Source of the DNA: Microbacterium sp. Root61
Lineage (GTDB): Bacteria; Actinomycetota; Actinomycetes; Actinomycetales; Microbacteriaceae
Reading direction: 5' to 3'
DNA: 64,000 nucleotides
Assembly (NCBI RefSeq): GCF_001427525.1
Contig: NZ_LMGU01000001.1
Location: 1,459,788-1,523,787, forward strand
Below, piece after piece: positions 17,325 through 25,305 of this stretch. The notes beneath the pieces were generated by a model. That model did not search any database, was not told where the DNA came from, and saw only the letters and a list, made by a program, of their open reading frames with translations. A program made the translations under genes and the position numbers. The first letter of the stretch is position 1, and the number at the start of each line of letters is the position of its first letter.

Positions 17325-18124
17325 GGCGCCCCGAAACCGAGGTCCGCGAGGATCTTCTGCCCCTGCGGTCCCGTGACGAAGGCCAAGAATGCGGCGGCGA
17401 TCTCGGGGTACTTCGTCGCCGACAGCGCGGCGATCGGGTAGCGGTTGACGACGTCCTCGGCGCCCTGCGGCACGAACGACTCGACGTCCGCATTGCCCTT
17501 CGCATCCGTCGCGTAGACCAGACCGGCATCCGCCTCACCTGCGGCGACCTTGGTCAGCACGGCGGTGACGTTCTGCTCCAGGCTCGCCGGCGTGACATGG
17601 AGGTCCGCATTCCCCAGCAGGGTTTGGGATGCCGCGCCGCACGGCACCTCGGGAGCGCACAGCACGACCGTGACGCTGTCGTCGGCGAGGTCGGTGATGT
17701 CCTCGACGTTGCCGGGGTTGCCCGCGGGAACCACGACGACGAGGGTGTTGCTGGCGAACAGTTCCGGCGTGCCCTCGACGAGACCCGCATCCGTCACCTT
17801 GGCCATGTTCTTCTCGTCTGCGGAGGCGAACACGTCGACGGGCGCCCCCTCGATGATCTGCGTGGCGAGCGTGCTCGAGCCGTCGTAGACGATCGGCTGC
17901 ACGTCGACCTCGGGGTGGGCTTCTTCGAAGGCCGCGGCGATCTCGTCGAACGCGGCGCCCAGGGAGGCGGCGGCGTACACGGTGAGCTCACCGCGCAGCA
18001 CCTCCTCCGTGGCCGCGGGCGGTGGCGGAGTGCTCGGAGCGGCATCACCGGCGGACGTGCAGCCGGCGAGGAGGAGGGCAACGGATGCCGCGACGGCGGC
18101 GATCGCGAGAGTTCGGCGTGCCAT
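17321..18124 (-). CDS. modA: Molybdate-binding lipoprotein ModA
   Basis: A 267-residue lipoprotein with a type II signal peptide; the lipobox LLAGC places the lipidated cysteine at residue 22. A Pro/Thr linker follows, then the binding domain with the ModA-like opening LTVYAAASLGAAFDEIA and the STLATQIIEGAPVDVFASAD segment, which lines the oxyanion pocket. It captures molybdate outside the membrane for ModBC. The start at 18124 is 3 bases past the Mop regulator's stop. Confidence 0.95.
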   Translation of the reverse strand: MARRTLAIAAVAASVALLLAGCTSAGDAAPSTPPPPAATEEVLRGELTVYAAASLGAAFDEIAAAFEEAHPEVDVQPIVYDGSSTLATQIIEGAPVDVFASADEKNMAKVTDAGLVEGTPELFASNTLVVVVPAGNPGNVEDITDLADDSVTVVLCAPEVPCGAASQTLLGNADLHVTPASLEQNVTAVLTKVAAGEADAGLVYATDAKGNADVESFVPQGAEDVVNRYPIAALSATKYPEIAAAFLAFVTGPQGQKILADLGFGAP

Positions 18125-18127
18125 GGG

Positions 18128-18520
18128 TCAGCCCTTCGGAGTTTCGACGATGACGTTGGTGGCCTTGACCACAGCGACGGCGAGGGAGCCGACCTCGAGT
18201 CCGAGGTCGCGCACCGCCTCGGCGGAGAGGAGCGAGACGACGCGATGCGGTCCGGCCTGGATATCGACCTGCGCCATGACCCCGTCCAGCTGGACCCGGG
18301 TCACGAGCCCGACGAAACGGTTGCGTGCGCTGGAAAGCACGTCGGTCGGGTCGGAAGCGGCACGTGCGAGTTCGGTCGCACGTTCGGCCAGAGCATCGCC
18401 CGGGATCTCGGCAGGGCTCGCCCCGGTCGTGGGCAGGGCGCCCTGATCGACCCAGCGCCGGACCGTATCGTCACTCACGCCGAGCAGCCGGGCCGCCTCG
18501 GACACCTTGAATGTCTGCAC
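18128..18520 (-). CDS. HTH plus molybdenum-binding Mop (TOBE) domain regulator
   Basis: A 130-residue protein. Residues 1-40 are a MerR/excisionase-type helix-turn-helix (VSEAARLLGVSDDTVRRWVDQG). Residues 65-130 form one Mop domain (SSARNRFVGLVTRVQLDG, then SLAVAVVKATNVIVE), the fold that binds molybdate in ModE and molbindins. It differs from classical ModE, which has a winged helix and two Mop repeats. Being first in the modABC unit, it is the likely molybdate-responsive regulator. The GTG at 18520 is the start, and a 43-base dyad lies just upstream. Confidence 0.88.
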   Translation of the reverse strand: MQTFKVSEAARLLGVSDDTVRRWVDQGALPTTGASPAEIPGDALAERATELARAASDPTDVLSSARNRFVGLVTRVQLDGVMAQVDIQAGPHRVVSLLSAEAVRDLGLEVGSLAVAVVKATNVIVETPKG

Positions 18521-18535
18521 GGCTCGACGATATCA

Positions 18536-18578
18536 CCGCAGATACGGGCGAAAAGTGTGGCTTTACCCGCATCTGCGG
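18536..18578. promoter_or_regulatory. Dyad between Mop regulator and moeB (candidate molybdate operator)
   Basis: The 13-base arms at 18536-18548 and 18566-18578 match at 12 positions (CCGCAGAT and CGGG blocks) around a 17-base A+T-richer core. It sits in the 143-base divergent region between regulator-modABC and moeB, so one site could control both directions. The regulator assignment is inference from position. Confidence 0.55.
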
Positions 18579-18663
18579 AGCTCCCGCTCGAGCGCGAGGC
18601 GCGCGGCGCCCAACGGACGGGATACCCGGAGCCCCGGCCCTCCCCCGCGACTACCCTGAAACC

Positions 18664-19773
18664 ATGCCCCTTCCGCCGCTCGTCGAACCTGTCGCCGCCC
18701 TCAGCGCGGCCGAACGCGCCCGCACCGCGCGGCACGCGAGCCTGTCCGGACTCGGCGAGCTCGGCCAGCGCCGCCTCGCGGCCGCACATGTCGCCGTCGT
18801 CGGCGCCGGGGGGCTCGGGTCTCCCGTCATCCTGGGGCTCGCCGCCGCCGGCGTCGGCACGTTGACCGTGATCGACGACGACCTGGTCGAGGCATCCAAT
18901 CTCCAGCGTCAGGTGCTGCACCGCATGAGCGATGTCGGCGCGGCCAAGGCCGACTCGGCGGTCCGCGCGGCCGCGGATCTCGCCCCTGAGACGGTCGTGC
19001 ACACCGTGCGGGAGCACCTCAGCCGGGCCAATGCCGATCGGATCCTCGGCGACGCCGACCTCGTCATCGACGGCACCGACACCTTCGAGACGCGCGAGGC
19101 CGTCGCGGCCGCGTGCGAACGCCTCGGCGTGCCGCTGGTCTGGGGCACGGTGCAGCAGTTCGATGCCCAGGTCACCGTGTTCTGGTCGACGCCCCCGGCG
19201 GGCGTCCCTGCCGTGCGCCTCGCCGACCTGTACCCCAGCGGAAGCGTCGGCGAACTCCCCACGTGCGCCGACGTCGGCGTGCTCGGCACCTTCTGCCTCC
19301 AGGTCGGCTCGGTGCTCGCCACCGAGGCGATCAAGCTCATCACCGGAATCGGCGAGCCCCTCCTCGGGCGCGTCCTCGTCATCGACGGCCTGCGCACACG
19401 GCAGTGGGAGGCGCCGTTGCGAGCCGCAGCATCCGCGGCTCCCCCCGTCATCGCCGACGCGCCCGCGCAGATCCATGCGATCTCGGTGCGGGACCTCGCC
19501 ACCGCGCTCACCGAGGGCACCGCGCCGACCATCATCGACGTCCGCGAGGCCGATGAGGTCGCCGAAGGCGTCATCCCCGGCGCGCGCCACCTCCCCCTCG
19601 CCGAGCTCCTCGCCGACCCCTACGCGGTGCACGGTCCCGTCGTGATCGTGTGCCGGATCGGCCCCCGCGCCCGTCGAGCGGCCGAGGCCCTGGTCACCGC
19701 GGGCATCGACGCCACCGTGCTGGCCGGCGGCATGCTCGCGTGGGAATCGGCCCACGCGGAGCGGCTGGTCTGA
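18664..19773 (+). CDS. moeB: MoeB/ThiF-family adenylyltransferase with rhodanese domain
   Basis: A 369-residue fusion. Residues 1-250 form the E1-like domain with the ATP-binding VVGAGGLGSP loop and SNLQRQVLH. Residues 275-365 form a rhodanese domain with active Cys in VCRIGPRA. It adenylates the C-terminal Gly-Gly of MoaD and can deliver sulfur. Unusually, the two CxxC zinc pairs of E. coli MoeB are not visible: the first site reads PAVRLADLYP. CADVGVLGTF keeps the crossover region. It overlaps moeA by one base (TGATG). Confidence 0.9.
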   Translation: MPLPPLVEPVAALSAAERARTARHASLSGLGELGQRRLAAAHVAVVGAGGLGSPVILGLAAAGVGTLTVIDDDLVEASNLQRQVLHRMSDVGAAKADSAVRAAADLAPETVVHTVREHLSRANADRILGDADLVIDGTDTFETREAVAAACERLGVPLVWGTVQQFDAQVTVFWSTPPAGVPAVRLADLYPSGSVGELPTCADVGVLGTFCLQVGSVLATEAIKLITGIGEPLLGRVLVIDGLRTRQWEAPLRAAASAAPPVIADAPAQIHAISVRDLATALTEGTAPTIIDVREADEVAEGVIPGARHLPLAELLADPYAVHGPVVIVCRIGPRARRAAEALVTAGIDATVLAGGMLAWESAHAERLV

Positions 19774-21008
19774 TGCGCACCGTCCCCGAGCAGCTCGCCG
19801 CCGTGCTCGCCGCCGTCCCGTCGGTCGTGCCCGAGACCGTTCCGCTGGCGGACGCGCTGGGTCGCACCCTGGTCGCTCCCATCACCGCGCGCGTCGACAT
19901 CCCGGTGTTCGACAACTCGGCGATGGACGGCTTCGCGGTGCGCTTCGCCGACGTCGCCGCGGCATCCCCCGACGCCCCAGTGCGGCTCCGCGTCACCGCC
20001 GACCTCCCCGCCGGCACCTCCCTCGACCCGGCCCTCGACCCCGACGAGGCCGCGCGGATCATGACGGGCTCCCCCGTGCCGAGCGACGCCGACGCCATCG
20101 TGCCGTTCGAAGACACCGTGGGCGGCCTCGACGACTCGCTCGACGAGGTCCTCGTCACCGCCGCCCCGCGGGCGCTCGGCGCCCACATCCGCCGCCGCGG
20201 TGAGGATGCCGTCGTCGGCGACGAGATCGTCCCGGCGGGCGTGCTGCTGGGTGGTTTCCAGATCTCGGCCGCGGCCGCCGCGGGTGCCGTCGACGCCGTC
20301 GTCGCCCGCCGCCCGCGGGTCGCCGTCATCTCGACCGGCTCCGAGCTCGCCTCCCCCGGCGCGGCGCTGCGGCACGGGCAGATCCCCGAGTCGAACTCGC
20401 TGCTCCTGGCGGGGCTGGTGCAGGATGCCGCCGCCGACCTCGTGCTGCGCGATACGGTCGCCGACGATGTCGAGGCATTGCGCGCGGCGCTGGCCGCGGC
20501 ATCCGCTCTCGGGGCGGACGTCGTGATCACGTCGGGCGGGGTGAGCGCGGGCGCCTACGAGGTCGTGAAGGACACGCTCGGCCCCGGCGGCGAGCTCGAG
20601 TTCGTGAAGGTCGCCATGCAGCCCGGCAAACCGCAGGGCTTCGGCCGGCTGGCCGACGGCACGCTCGTCTTCGGGCTCCCCGGCAACCCCGTAAGCGTTG
20701 CGGTGTCCTTCGAGGCGTTCGTGCGCCCCGCGCTTCTGGCGATGCAGGGGCGTCGCGACCTCCAGCGCCCCCTGATGCGGTTGCGTGCCGAGGCCGGCTG
20801 GCGCACTCCGCCCGGGCGTCGCCAGTATCTGCCCGCGGCGCTGGATCGCAGCGACCCGGCCGGATGGACCGTGCGTCCCGCGACCCGCGGCGGCTCCGGA
20901 TCGCACTTGGCGGGCGGACTCGCTCGCGCCGAGGCGCTGGTCATCGTCGAGGCCTACGTCGCGGAGGTGGCCGCCGGCGATCTGGTCGATGTCATGCTGG
21001 TCCCATGA
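19773..21008 (+). CDS. moeA: Molybdopterin molybdenumtransferase MoeA
   Basis: A 411-residue MoeA. It has the signature DNSAMDGFAVR, the MTGSPVPSDADAIVPFED segment, the MPT-binding domain with ISTGSEL and TSGGVSAGAYEVVKD, and the LPGNPVSV motif. It inserts molybdate into adenylated molybdopterin. Translation is coupled at both ends (TGATG with moeB, ATGA with moaC). No anomalies seen. Confidence 0.97.
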   Translation: MRTVPEQLAAVLAAVPSVVPETVPLADALGRTLVAPITARVDIPVFDNSAMDGFAVRFADVAAASPDAPVRLRVTADLPAGTSLDPALDPDEAARIMTGSPVPSDADAIVPFEDTVGGLDDSLDEVLVTAAPRALGAHIRRRGEDAVVGDEIVPAGVLLGGFQISAAAAAGAVDAVVARRPRVAVISTGSELASPGAALRHGQIPESNSLLLAGLVQDAAADLVLRDTVADDVEALRAALAAASALGADVVITSGGVSAGAYEVVKDTLGPGGELEFVKVAMQPGKPQGFGRLADGTLVFGLPGNPVSVAVSFEAFVRPALLAMQGRRDLQRPLMRLRAEAGWRTPPGRRQYLPAALDRSDPAGWTVRPATRGGSGSHLAGGLARAEALVIVEAYVAEVAAGDLVDVMLVP

Positions 21009-21478
21009 GTTTCACGCACCTGGATGCCGCGGGTCACGCGCGCATGGTCGACGTCACGGAGAAGCAGCCCACCGTTCGCGCGGCGACCGCGCGGGGATTC
21101 GTGCGCTGCTCCGCCGAGGTCATCGCCGCCCTCCGCGACGGCTCCGTACCGAAGGGCGATGTGCTGGCCGTCGCCCGGATCGCCGGCATCCAAGGGGCGA
21201 AGAAGTGCGCCGACCTCCTGCCGCTCGCGCATGTCATCGGGGTGCACGGCGCCACGGTGGACCTGACGATCGAGGATGACGGCGTGCAGATCGAAGCGAC
21301 CGTCCGCACCGCCGACCGCACCGGCGTCGAGATGGAGGCGCTCACGGCCGTCACCGTCGCCGGGCTGGCGATCGTCGACATGGTCAAGGCGTTGGACAAG
21401 TCCACCTCGATCGAGAACGTGCGCCTCATCGCGAAGACCGGCGGCAAGAGCGGCGCATGGACGCGGCCCGAGGCGTGA
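21005..21478 (+). CDS. moaC: Cyclic pyranopterin monophosphate synthase MoaC
   Basis: A 157-residue MoaC, which converts the MoaA product to cyclic pyranopterin monophosphate. The family motifs MVDVTEKQPT, GIQGAKKCADLLPLAH and GVEMEALTAV, and the active-site MVKALDKS lysine, are all present. It overlaps moeA by four bases. It ends GGKSGAW plus a short tail over which the next gene begins. Confidence 0.97.
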   Translation: MSFTHLDAAGHARMVDVTEKQPTVRAATARGFVRCSAEVIAALRDGSVPKGDVLAVARIAGIQGAKKCADLLPLAHVIGVHGATVDLTIEDDGVQIEATVRTADRTGVEMEALTAVTVAGLAIVDMVKALDKSTSIENVRLIAKTGGKSGAWTRPEA

Positions 21479-22113
21479 GCCTCCCCTCCTGCGGCGCCAT
21501 CCTCCTCGCCGGCGGACGTGCCACGCGCGTCGACGGCGCTGCCAAACCGCTGTTCGAGGTCGGCGGCACGACCCTCCTCGCCGCCGCGGTCGCGGCGGCC
21601 CGCTCGGTGCCGTGCGCGCCGATCACCGTGGTCGGTCCCCGCGAGGACGCCGCCGTCGAGGATGCCGACGCCCTGGAGTGGCTCCGCGAGGACCCGCCGT
21701 TCGGCGGTCCGGCCGCCGCGATCGTGGCCGCGCTGCACGCCTGGGACGGTCGCGAAGGCCCGCTGCCCGAATGGACCCTGGTGCTCGCGTGCGACCTGCC
21801 CCGCGCGGTCGACGCGGTCGCACAGCTGATGCGCGACCTCCCGCTGCTGCCGGCGGACACCGACGGCGTGTGCCTGGCGGATGCCGCGTCCCGGCCGCAG
21901 TGGCTGACGGCGGCGTATCGGACGGCGTCGCTGCGGCGCGCCGCCCGCACGATTCCCGACGGTGCACGCGACGCATCCGTCCGCGCGCTGCTGGATGACC
22001 TCGCGATCACCGTGCTGCGGGCACCCGATGCCCTGACCGCCGATGTGGATACGTGGGAGGATCTGGAGGACGCGCGGCGACGGTTCGCCGCGCGGGAGAC
22101 GGAGCAGACGTGA
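21475..22113 (+). CDS. mobA: Molybdenum cofactor guanylyltransferase (MobA-like)
   Basis: A 212-residue NTP-transferase with the nucleotide loop ILLAGGRATRVDGAAKPL, the metal-binding VLACDLP aspartate and a PPFGGPAAAI segment. It probably attaches GMP to Mo-molybdopterin to form the MGD cofactor needed by FdhF-type enzymes. I start it at the GTG at 21475, which overlaps the moaC stop as GTGA; an ATG at 21457 would add six residues. It is followed, again with overlap, by the DUF6457 gene that often accompanies it. Confidence 0.88.
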   Translation: MSLPSCGAILLAGGRATRVDGAAKPLFEVGGTTLLAAAVAAARSVPCAPITVVGPREDAAVEDADALEWLREDPPFGGPAAAIVAALHAWDGREGPLPEWTLVLACDLPRAVDAVAQLMRDLPLLPADTDGVCLADAASRPQWLTAAYRTASLRRAARTIPDGARDASVRALLDDLAITVLRAPDALTADVDTWEDLEDARRRFAARETEQT

Positions 22114-22382
22114 GCGAGAACGCATCCCGCACCCTGCCGCCCGAGGCACTCGACGAGTGGGCCGCGGCGCTGCGCACGAGGTTCGACCTCGAGCCCGAGG
22201 CGCTGCCGATCGCGCTCATCCTCGATCTCGCCCGTGATGTCGCTAACGGCGTCGCACGCCCCGCCGCACCCTTCAGCGCCTTCGCCGCCGGGCTGGTCGC
22301 CGGTCGTGCCGGTGGTTCGCCCGCCGACATCGAGGCCGCAGTCGCGGCCGTGACGCAGCTCGCTGCGGGGTGGAACCAGTAA
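22110..22382 (+). CDS. DUF6457 protein of the molybdopterin cluster
   Basis: A 90-residue, mostly helical small protein (LPPEALDEWAAALRTRF, then LDLARDVANGVARPAAPFSAFAAG). I recognise it as the DUF6457 type found beside mobA in actinobacteria. The function is not established; its constant position between mobA and moaD points to a role in guanylyl transfer or cofactor handover. The GTG start overlaps the mobA stop by four bases, and the stop shares two bases with the moaD start. Confidence 0.8.
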   Translation: MSENASRTLPPEALDEWAAALRTRFDLEPEALPIALILDLARDVANGVARPAAPFSAFAAGLVAGRAGGSPADIEAAVAAVTQLAAGWNQ

Positions 22383-22615
22383 TGGCGCGCGTCCGCTACT
22401 TCGCCGCCGCCCGTGAGGCCGCCGGCGTGGAGGAGGAGAACCGGGGCGAAACCACGCTCGGTCAGCTCCGCGTCGCGCTGGGCTCGGACTACCCCGAACT
22501 CGGCGGCATCCTGCCCCGCTGCGCCGTCCTGGTCGGAGGCGCCCGCCTCGAGGACGACGCCGTACTCGACACCGACGTGCTCGTGGACGTGCTTCCGCCC
22601 TTCGCCGGCGGCTGA
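22382..22615 (+). CDS. moaD: Molybdopterin synthase sulfur-carrier subunit MoaD
   Basis: A 77-residue ubiquitin-like protein ending PPFAGG. The C-terminal glycine is adenylated by MoeB and then thiocarboxylated before donating sulfur within MoaE. The N-terminal strand VRYFAAAREAAG is typical. It is the last gene of moeB-moeA-moaC-mobA-DUF6457-moaD and is followed directly by a 62-base perfect palindrome. Confidence 0.95.
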   Translation: MARVRYFAAAREAAGVEEENRGETTLGQLRVALGSDYPELGGILPRCAVLVGGARLEDDAVLDTDVLVDVLPPFAGG

Positions 22616-22622
22616 CCCCTCC

Positions 22623-22684
22623 CGCGAGCTCACAGAAATGGTGCGCTCAGAGGACTCTGAGCGCACCATTTCTGTGAGCTCGCG
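22623..22684. terminator. 62-bp palindrome, bidirectional terminator
   Basis: Thirty consecutive base pairs mirror perfectly around a 2-base centre at 22653-22654. It fills the 87-base gap between convergent moaD and moaE, so it can fold in either transcript. There is no U-run, but the stem is exceptionally stable. Replication slippage risk makes conservation of such a perfect palindrome noteworthy. Confidence 0.8.
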
Positions 22685-22702
22685 TGCGGGGGTGGGGCGG
22701 CG

Positions 22703-23134
22703 TCAGCCGCCGAGGCCCTTCCATTCGGAACGGCCGTCGGCTTCGAGCTGGCGCTTCCATACGGGCAGGTCGGTCTTGATCGTCTCGATGATCGTGCGGC
22801 ATACCTCGAACGCGGTGGCGCGGTGCGAGGAGCCGACGACGATCACCACAGCCGCATCCCCCACCGCCAGGTGCCCGATGCGGTGGCTGACCGCGACGAT
22901 GGCCGAGGCATCCGTCGCCGCGCGTTCGGCGATCTCGCGCAGGGTCTTCTCGGCGTCCGGGTGCGCGGTGTACTCGAGCGCGACGACCTCGCCCGCGGCG
23001 TCCGGATCGTGATCGCGCACCCGCCCGACGAAGGTCGTGACGGCACCGGCGGTGGCGTCGTCGACGGCGTCCAGGTGCTCCTGCAGGTCGAGCGGCTCGG
23101 CGCTGATCCGGGCGATGCGCACATCGGCGGGCAT
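22703..23134 (-). CDS. moaE: Molybdopterin synthase catalytic subunit MoaE
   Basis: A 143-residue MoaE, which with MoaD converts cyclic pyranopterin monophosphate to molybdopterin. The family motifs FVGRVRDHD, LEYTAHPDAEKTL, HRIGHLAVGDAAV, VVGSSHRATAF and the late PVWKRQ lysine site are all clear. It overlaps the MogA/MoaB gene by one base and lies convergent to the main cluster. It therefore forms a second Moco transcript. Confidence 0.97.
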   Translation of the reverse strand: MPADVRIARISAEPLDLQEHLDAVDDATAGAVTTFVGRVRDHDPDAAGEVVALEYTAHPDAEKTLREIAERAATDASAIVAVSHRIGHLAVGDAAVVIVVGSSHRATAFEVCRTIIETIKTDLPVWKRQLEADGRSEWKGLGG

Positions 23135-23640
23135 CAGTGGTCCCCTCCGCCGAGCTGCGAGAGAACGTGGGCGGCGACCGACAGCACCACGGGGATTCCG
23201 GATGCCACGGCAGCCGTGGATCCCGGAAGGTTGACCACGAGCGCCCCGAGGCCGCCCTCCACCGGGTCGACGACTCCAGCCAGGCCGCGGGAGAGCATGC
23301 CCGCAGGCTTCTCCGCGGCGCCGATCCGGCGCAGTTCCTCGGCGATGCCGGGCAACTCGCGCGTGATCACCGACCTGGTGCCCTCGGGCGTCCGGTCGCG
23401 CGGGCCGACCCCGGTGCCACCGGTCGTCACGATGAGCTGGGAAGCGTCCGCGAGAGCAGCGCGCAGAGCGGCCGCGACGCTATCGGCGCCGTCGGGTACG
23501 ACGAACGCGTCCGAACAGTCGTAGCCGGCAGCGCGCAGCGCATCGACGGCGACCGGACCGCTCGCGTCGACGCGGGTGCCGGCGGCCGATCGGTCGGACA
23601 CGGTGATCACGACGGCGCGAACGGTTTCAGCGGCATCCAT
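23134..23640 (-). CDS. MogA/MoaB-family molybdopterin adenylyltransferase
   Basis: A 168-residue protein of the MogA/MoaB group, which activates molybdopterin with AMP before MoeA inserts the metal. Motifs: VVITVSDR near the start, IVTTGGTGVGPRDRTPEGT as the pterin/Mg site, and AGMLSRGLAGV. The ATG at 23640 matches the family length; the frame continues upstream only as overlap with the next gene. It is co-transcribed with moaE. Confidence 0.93.
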   Translation of the reverse strand: MDAAETVRAVVITVSDRSAAGTRVDASGPVAVDALRAAGYDCSDAFVVPDGADSVAAALRAALADASQLIVTTGGTGVGPRDRTPEGTRSVITRELPGIAEELRRIGAAEKPAGMLSRGLAGVVDPVEGGLGALVVNLPGSTAAVASGIPVVLSVAAHVLSQLGGGDH

Positions 23641-23666
23641 GCTTTCCACCCTAGGGGCGCACCGTC

Positions 23667-25226
23667 TCACTCCGTCGACACGGTTCGGCCGTGCATCGCC
23701 GTGAGCTGTTCGGCCTCCGCGATGATGCGGTTGACCATGCCGCGGAAGATCAGGCCGTGGAACGGCAGCACCGCGAGCCAGTACAGTCGTCCCGCAAGAC
23801 CGAGCGGGAAGAAGACGGCGCGCTGGTCGTAGCGCGTGATACCGTCCCCCGGCGTCACGCGCAGTTCCAGCCATGCGCTGCCGGGAACCTTCATCTCCGC
23901 TCGCAGCCGAAGGAAGAGACCCGGCTCGATCGCCTCCACCCGCCAGAAGTCCAGGGCGTCCCCGACCCGCAGCCGTGCCCGGCTGCGTCTTCCGCGCGCG
24001 AGCCCGACGCCACCGACCACCTTGTCCATCCACCCTCGCACGGCCCACAGCACCGGCGACGAGTACCAGCCGGTATCGCCACCGATCGCCTGGATCACGC
24101 TCCATAGCGCGTCCGCAGTGGCGGTGGTCTCAGCGACGCGAACGTCGGTGAACACCGTACGACCCGCCCAGTCCGGGTCTGCGGCCAGCGGATCGCTCGG
24201 TGCGCCCGAGACCTCCGCATCCTGCCAGCTGGTTTCCACACCGTCATCGCGCACGCGCCCCAGCGCGAGCGCGACCGCTCGGCGATACGGAGTGAGTCCA
24301 CCCTCGGGCGGCGCGATGAGCGAGTCGATTTCATGATCGGACATCACGCAGTCGTTCTGCAGCGACTCCACCAACGGTCTGGCAACGGCCCGCGGCACGG
24401 GAGTCACGAGGTTCACCCAGTGCGACGCGAGTCGCGGCGTGAGCACCGGCAGTGCCGCGATCGCCCGCTGACGAAGCCCCGCCTCGACCGCGTAGCCGTT
24501 CATCATCTGGCCGTATCGCAGCACGTCGGGGCCTCCGATGTCGACGACGCGATTGATATCGCCGGCGATGCGAGCCGCGCCGAGCAGATAGTGCAGGACG
24601 TCGCGCACCGCGATCGGCTGAATATGATTGCGCACCCATCTCGGTGCGGGCATATAGGGCAGGACCTCGGTGAGATGTCGCACCATCTCGAATGACGCCG
24701 AACCGGAACCGATCACCACCCCTGCCTGCAGTACCAGCGTCGGGACTCCGCTGCGCAGCAGGATCTCGCCCACCTCGACGCGCGAGCGCAGATGCGGCGA
24801 GAGCTCGGCGTCATCGGGATGAAGCCCTCCGAGGTAGACGATGCGGCCGACCCGCGCGTCGCTCGCGGCGCGGCCGACGTTCTCGGCCGCGTCCCGGTCG
24901 ACCTTCTCGAACCCTCGACCGACGCCCATGGAGTGAACCAGATAGTAGAGGACATCGACATCCTCGACGGCTTCGCGGACGGATGCCTCATCCCGCGCGT
25001 CGCCGGGAACCACCTCGACGCCGTCGCCCCAGTCATAGGCGGCGACCCGGGCAGGTTCGCGCGCCAGCACGCGAACGCGGTACCCCGCGGCGAGGAGGCG
25101 TGGCACCAGTCGCCCTCCGATGTAGCCGGTCGCTCCGAACACGAGCGCCCGCGGTGGTGAACCGTCCGGCCGGGGAACTGCGCGCAGGCCCTCCTCCTGA
25201 CCGGTGGGCGCGGAGAGTTCATTCAT
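23667..25226 (-). CDS. NAD(P)-binding SDR-type protein with DUF2867 domain
   Basis: This 519-residue protein begins with an atypical short-chain dehydrogenase/NmrA-like Rossmann domain (residues 25-300; nucleotide loop FGATGYIGGRL, then YYLVHSMG). The C-terminal DUF2867 region is about 350-510 (WSVIQAIGGDTGWY, DALDFWRVEAIEPG, YDQRAVFFPLGLAGRLYW). The family is common in actinobacteria and the substrate unknown. It lies 26 bases upstream of the MogA/MoaB gene on the same strand and could share a transcript, without any clear link to molybdenum. Confidence 0.85.
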   Translation of the reverse strand: MNELSAPTGQEEGLRAVPRPDGSPPRALVFGATGYIGGRLVPRLLAAGYRVRVLAREPARVAAYDWGDGVEVVPGDARDEASVREAVEDVDVLYYLVHSMGVGRGFEKVDRDAAENVGRAASDARVGRIVYLGGLHPDDAELSPHLRSRVEVGEILLRSGVPTLVLQAGVVIGSGSASFEMVRHLTEVLPYMPAPRWVRNHIQPIAVRDVLHYLLGAARIAGDINRVVDIGGPDVLRYGQMMNGYAVEAGLRQRAIAALPVLTPRLASHWVNLVTPVPRAVARPLVESLQNDCVMSDHEIDSLIAPPEGGLTPYRRAVALALGRVRDDGVETSWQDAEVSGAPSDPLAADPDWAGRTVFTDVRVAETTATADALWSVIQAIGGDTGWYSSPVLWAVRGWMDKVVGGVGLARGRRSRARLRVGDALDFWRVEAIEPGLFLRLRAEMKVPGSAWLELRVTPGDGITRYDQRAVFFPLGLAGRLYWLAVLPFHGLIFRGMVNRIIAEAEQLTAMHGRTVSTE

Positions 25227-25305
25227 CGTCCGAACCCTACGCGCCGCACCGGGGTCCGGGAAGTGGCGACGACCCGAACTGGCGTTCAGAGACGTCGGAC
25301 GAGGT

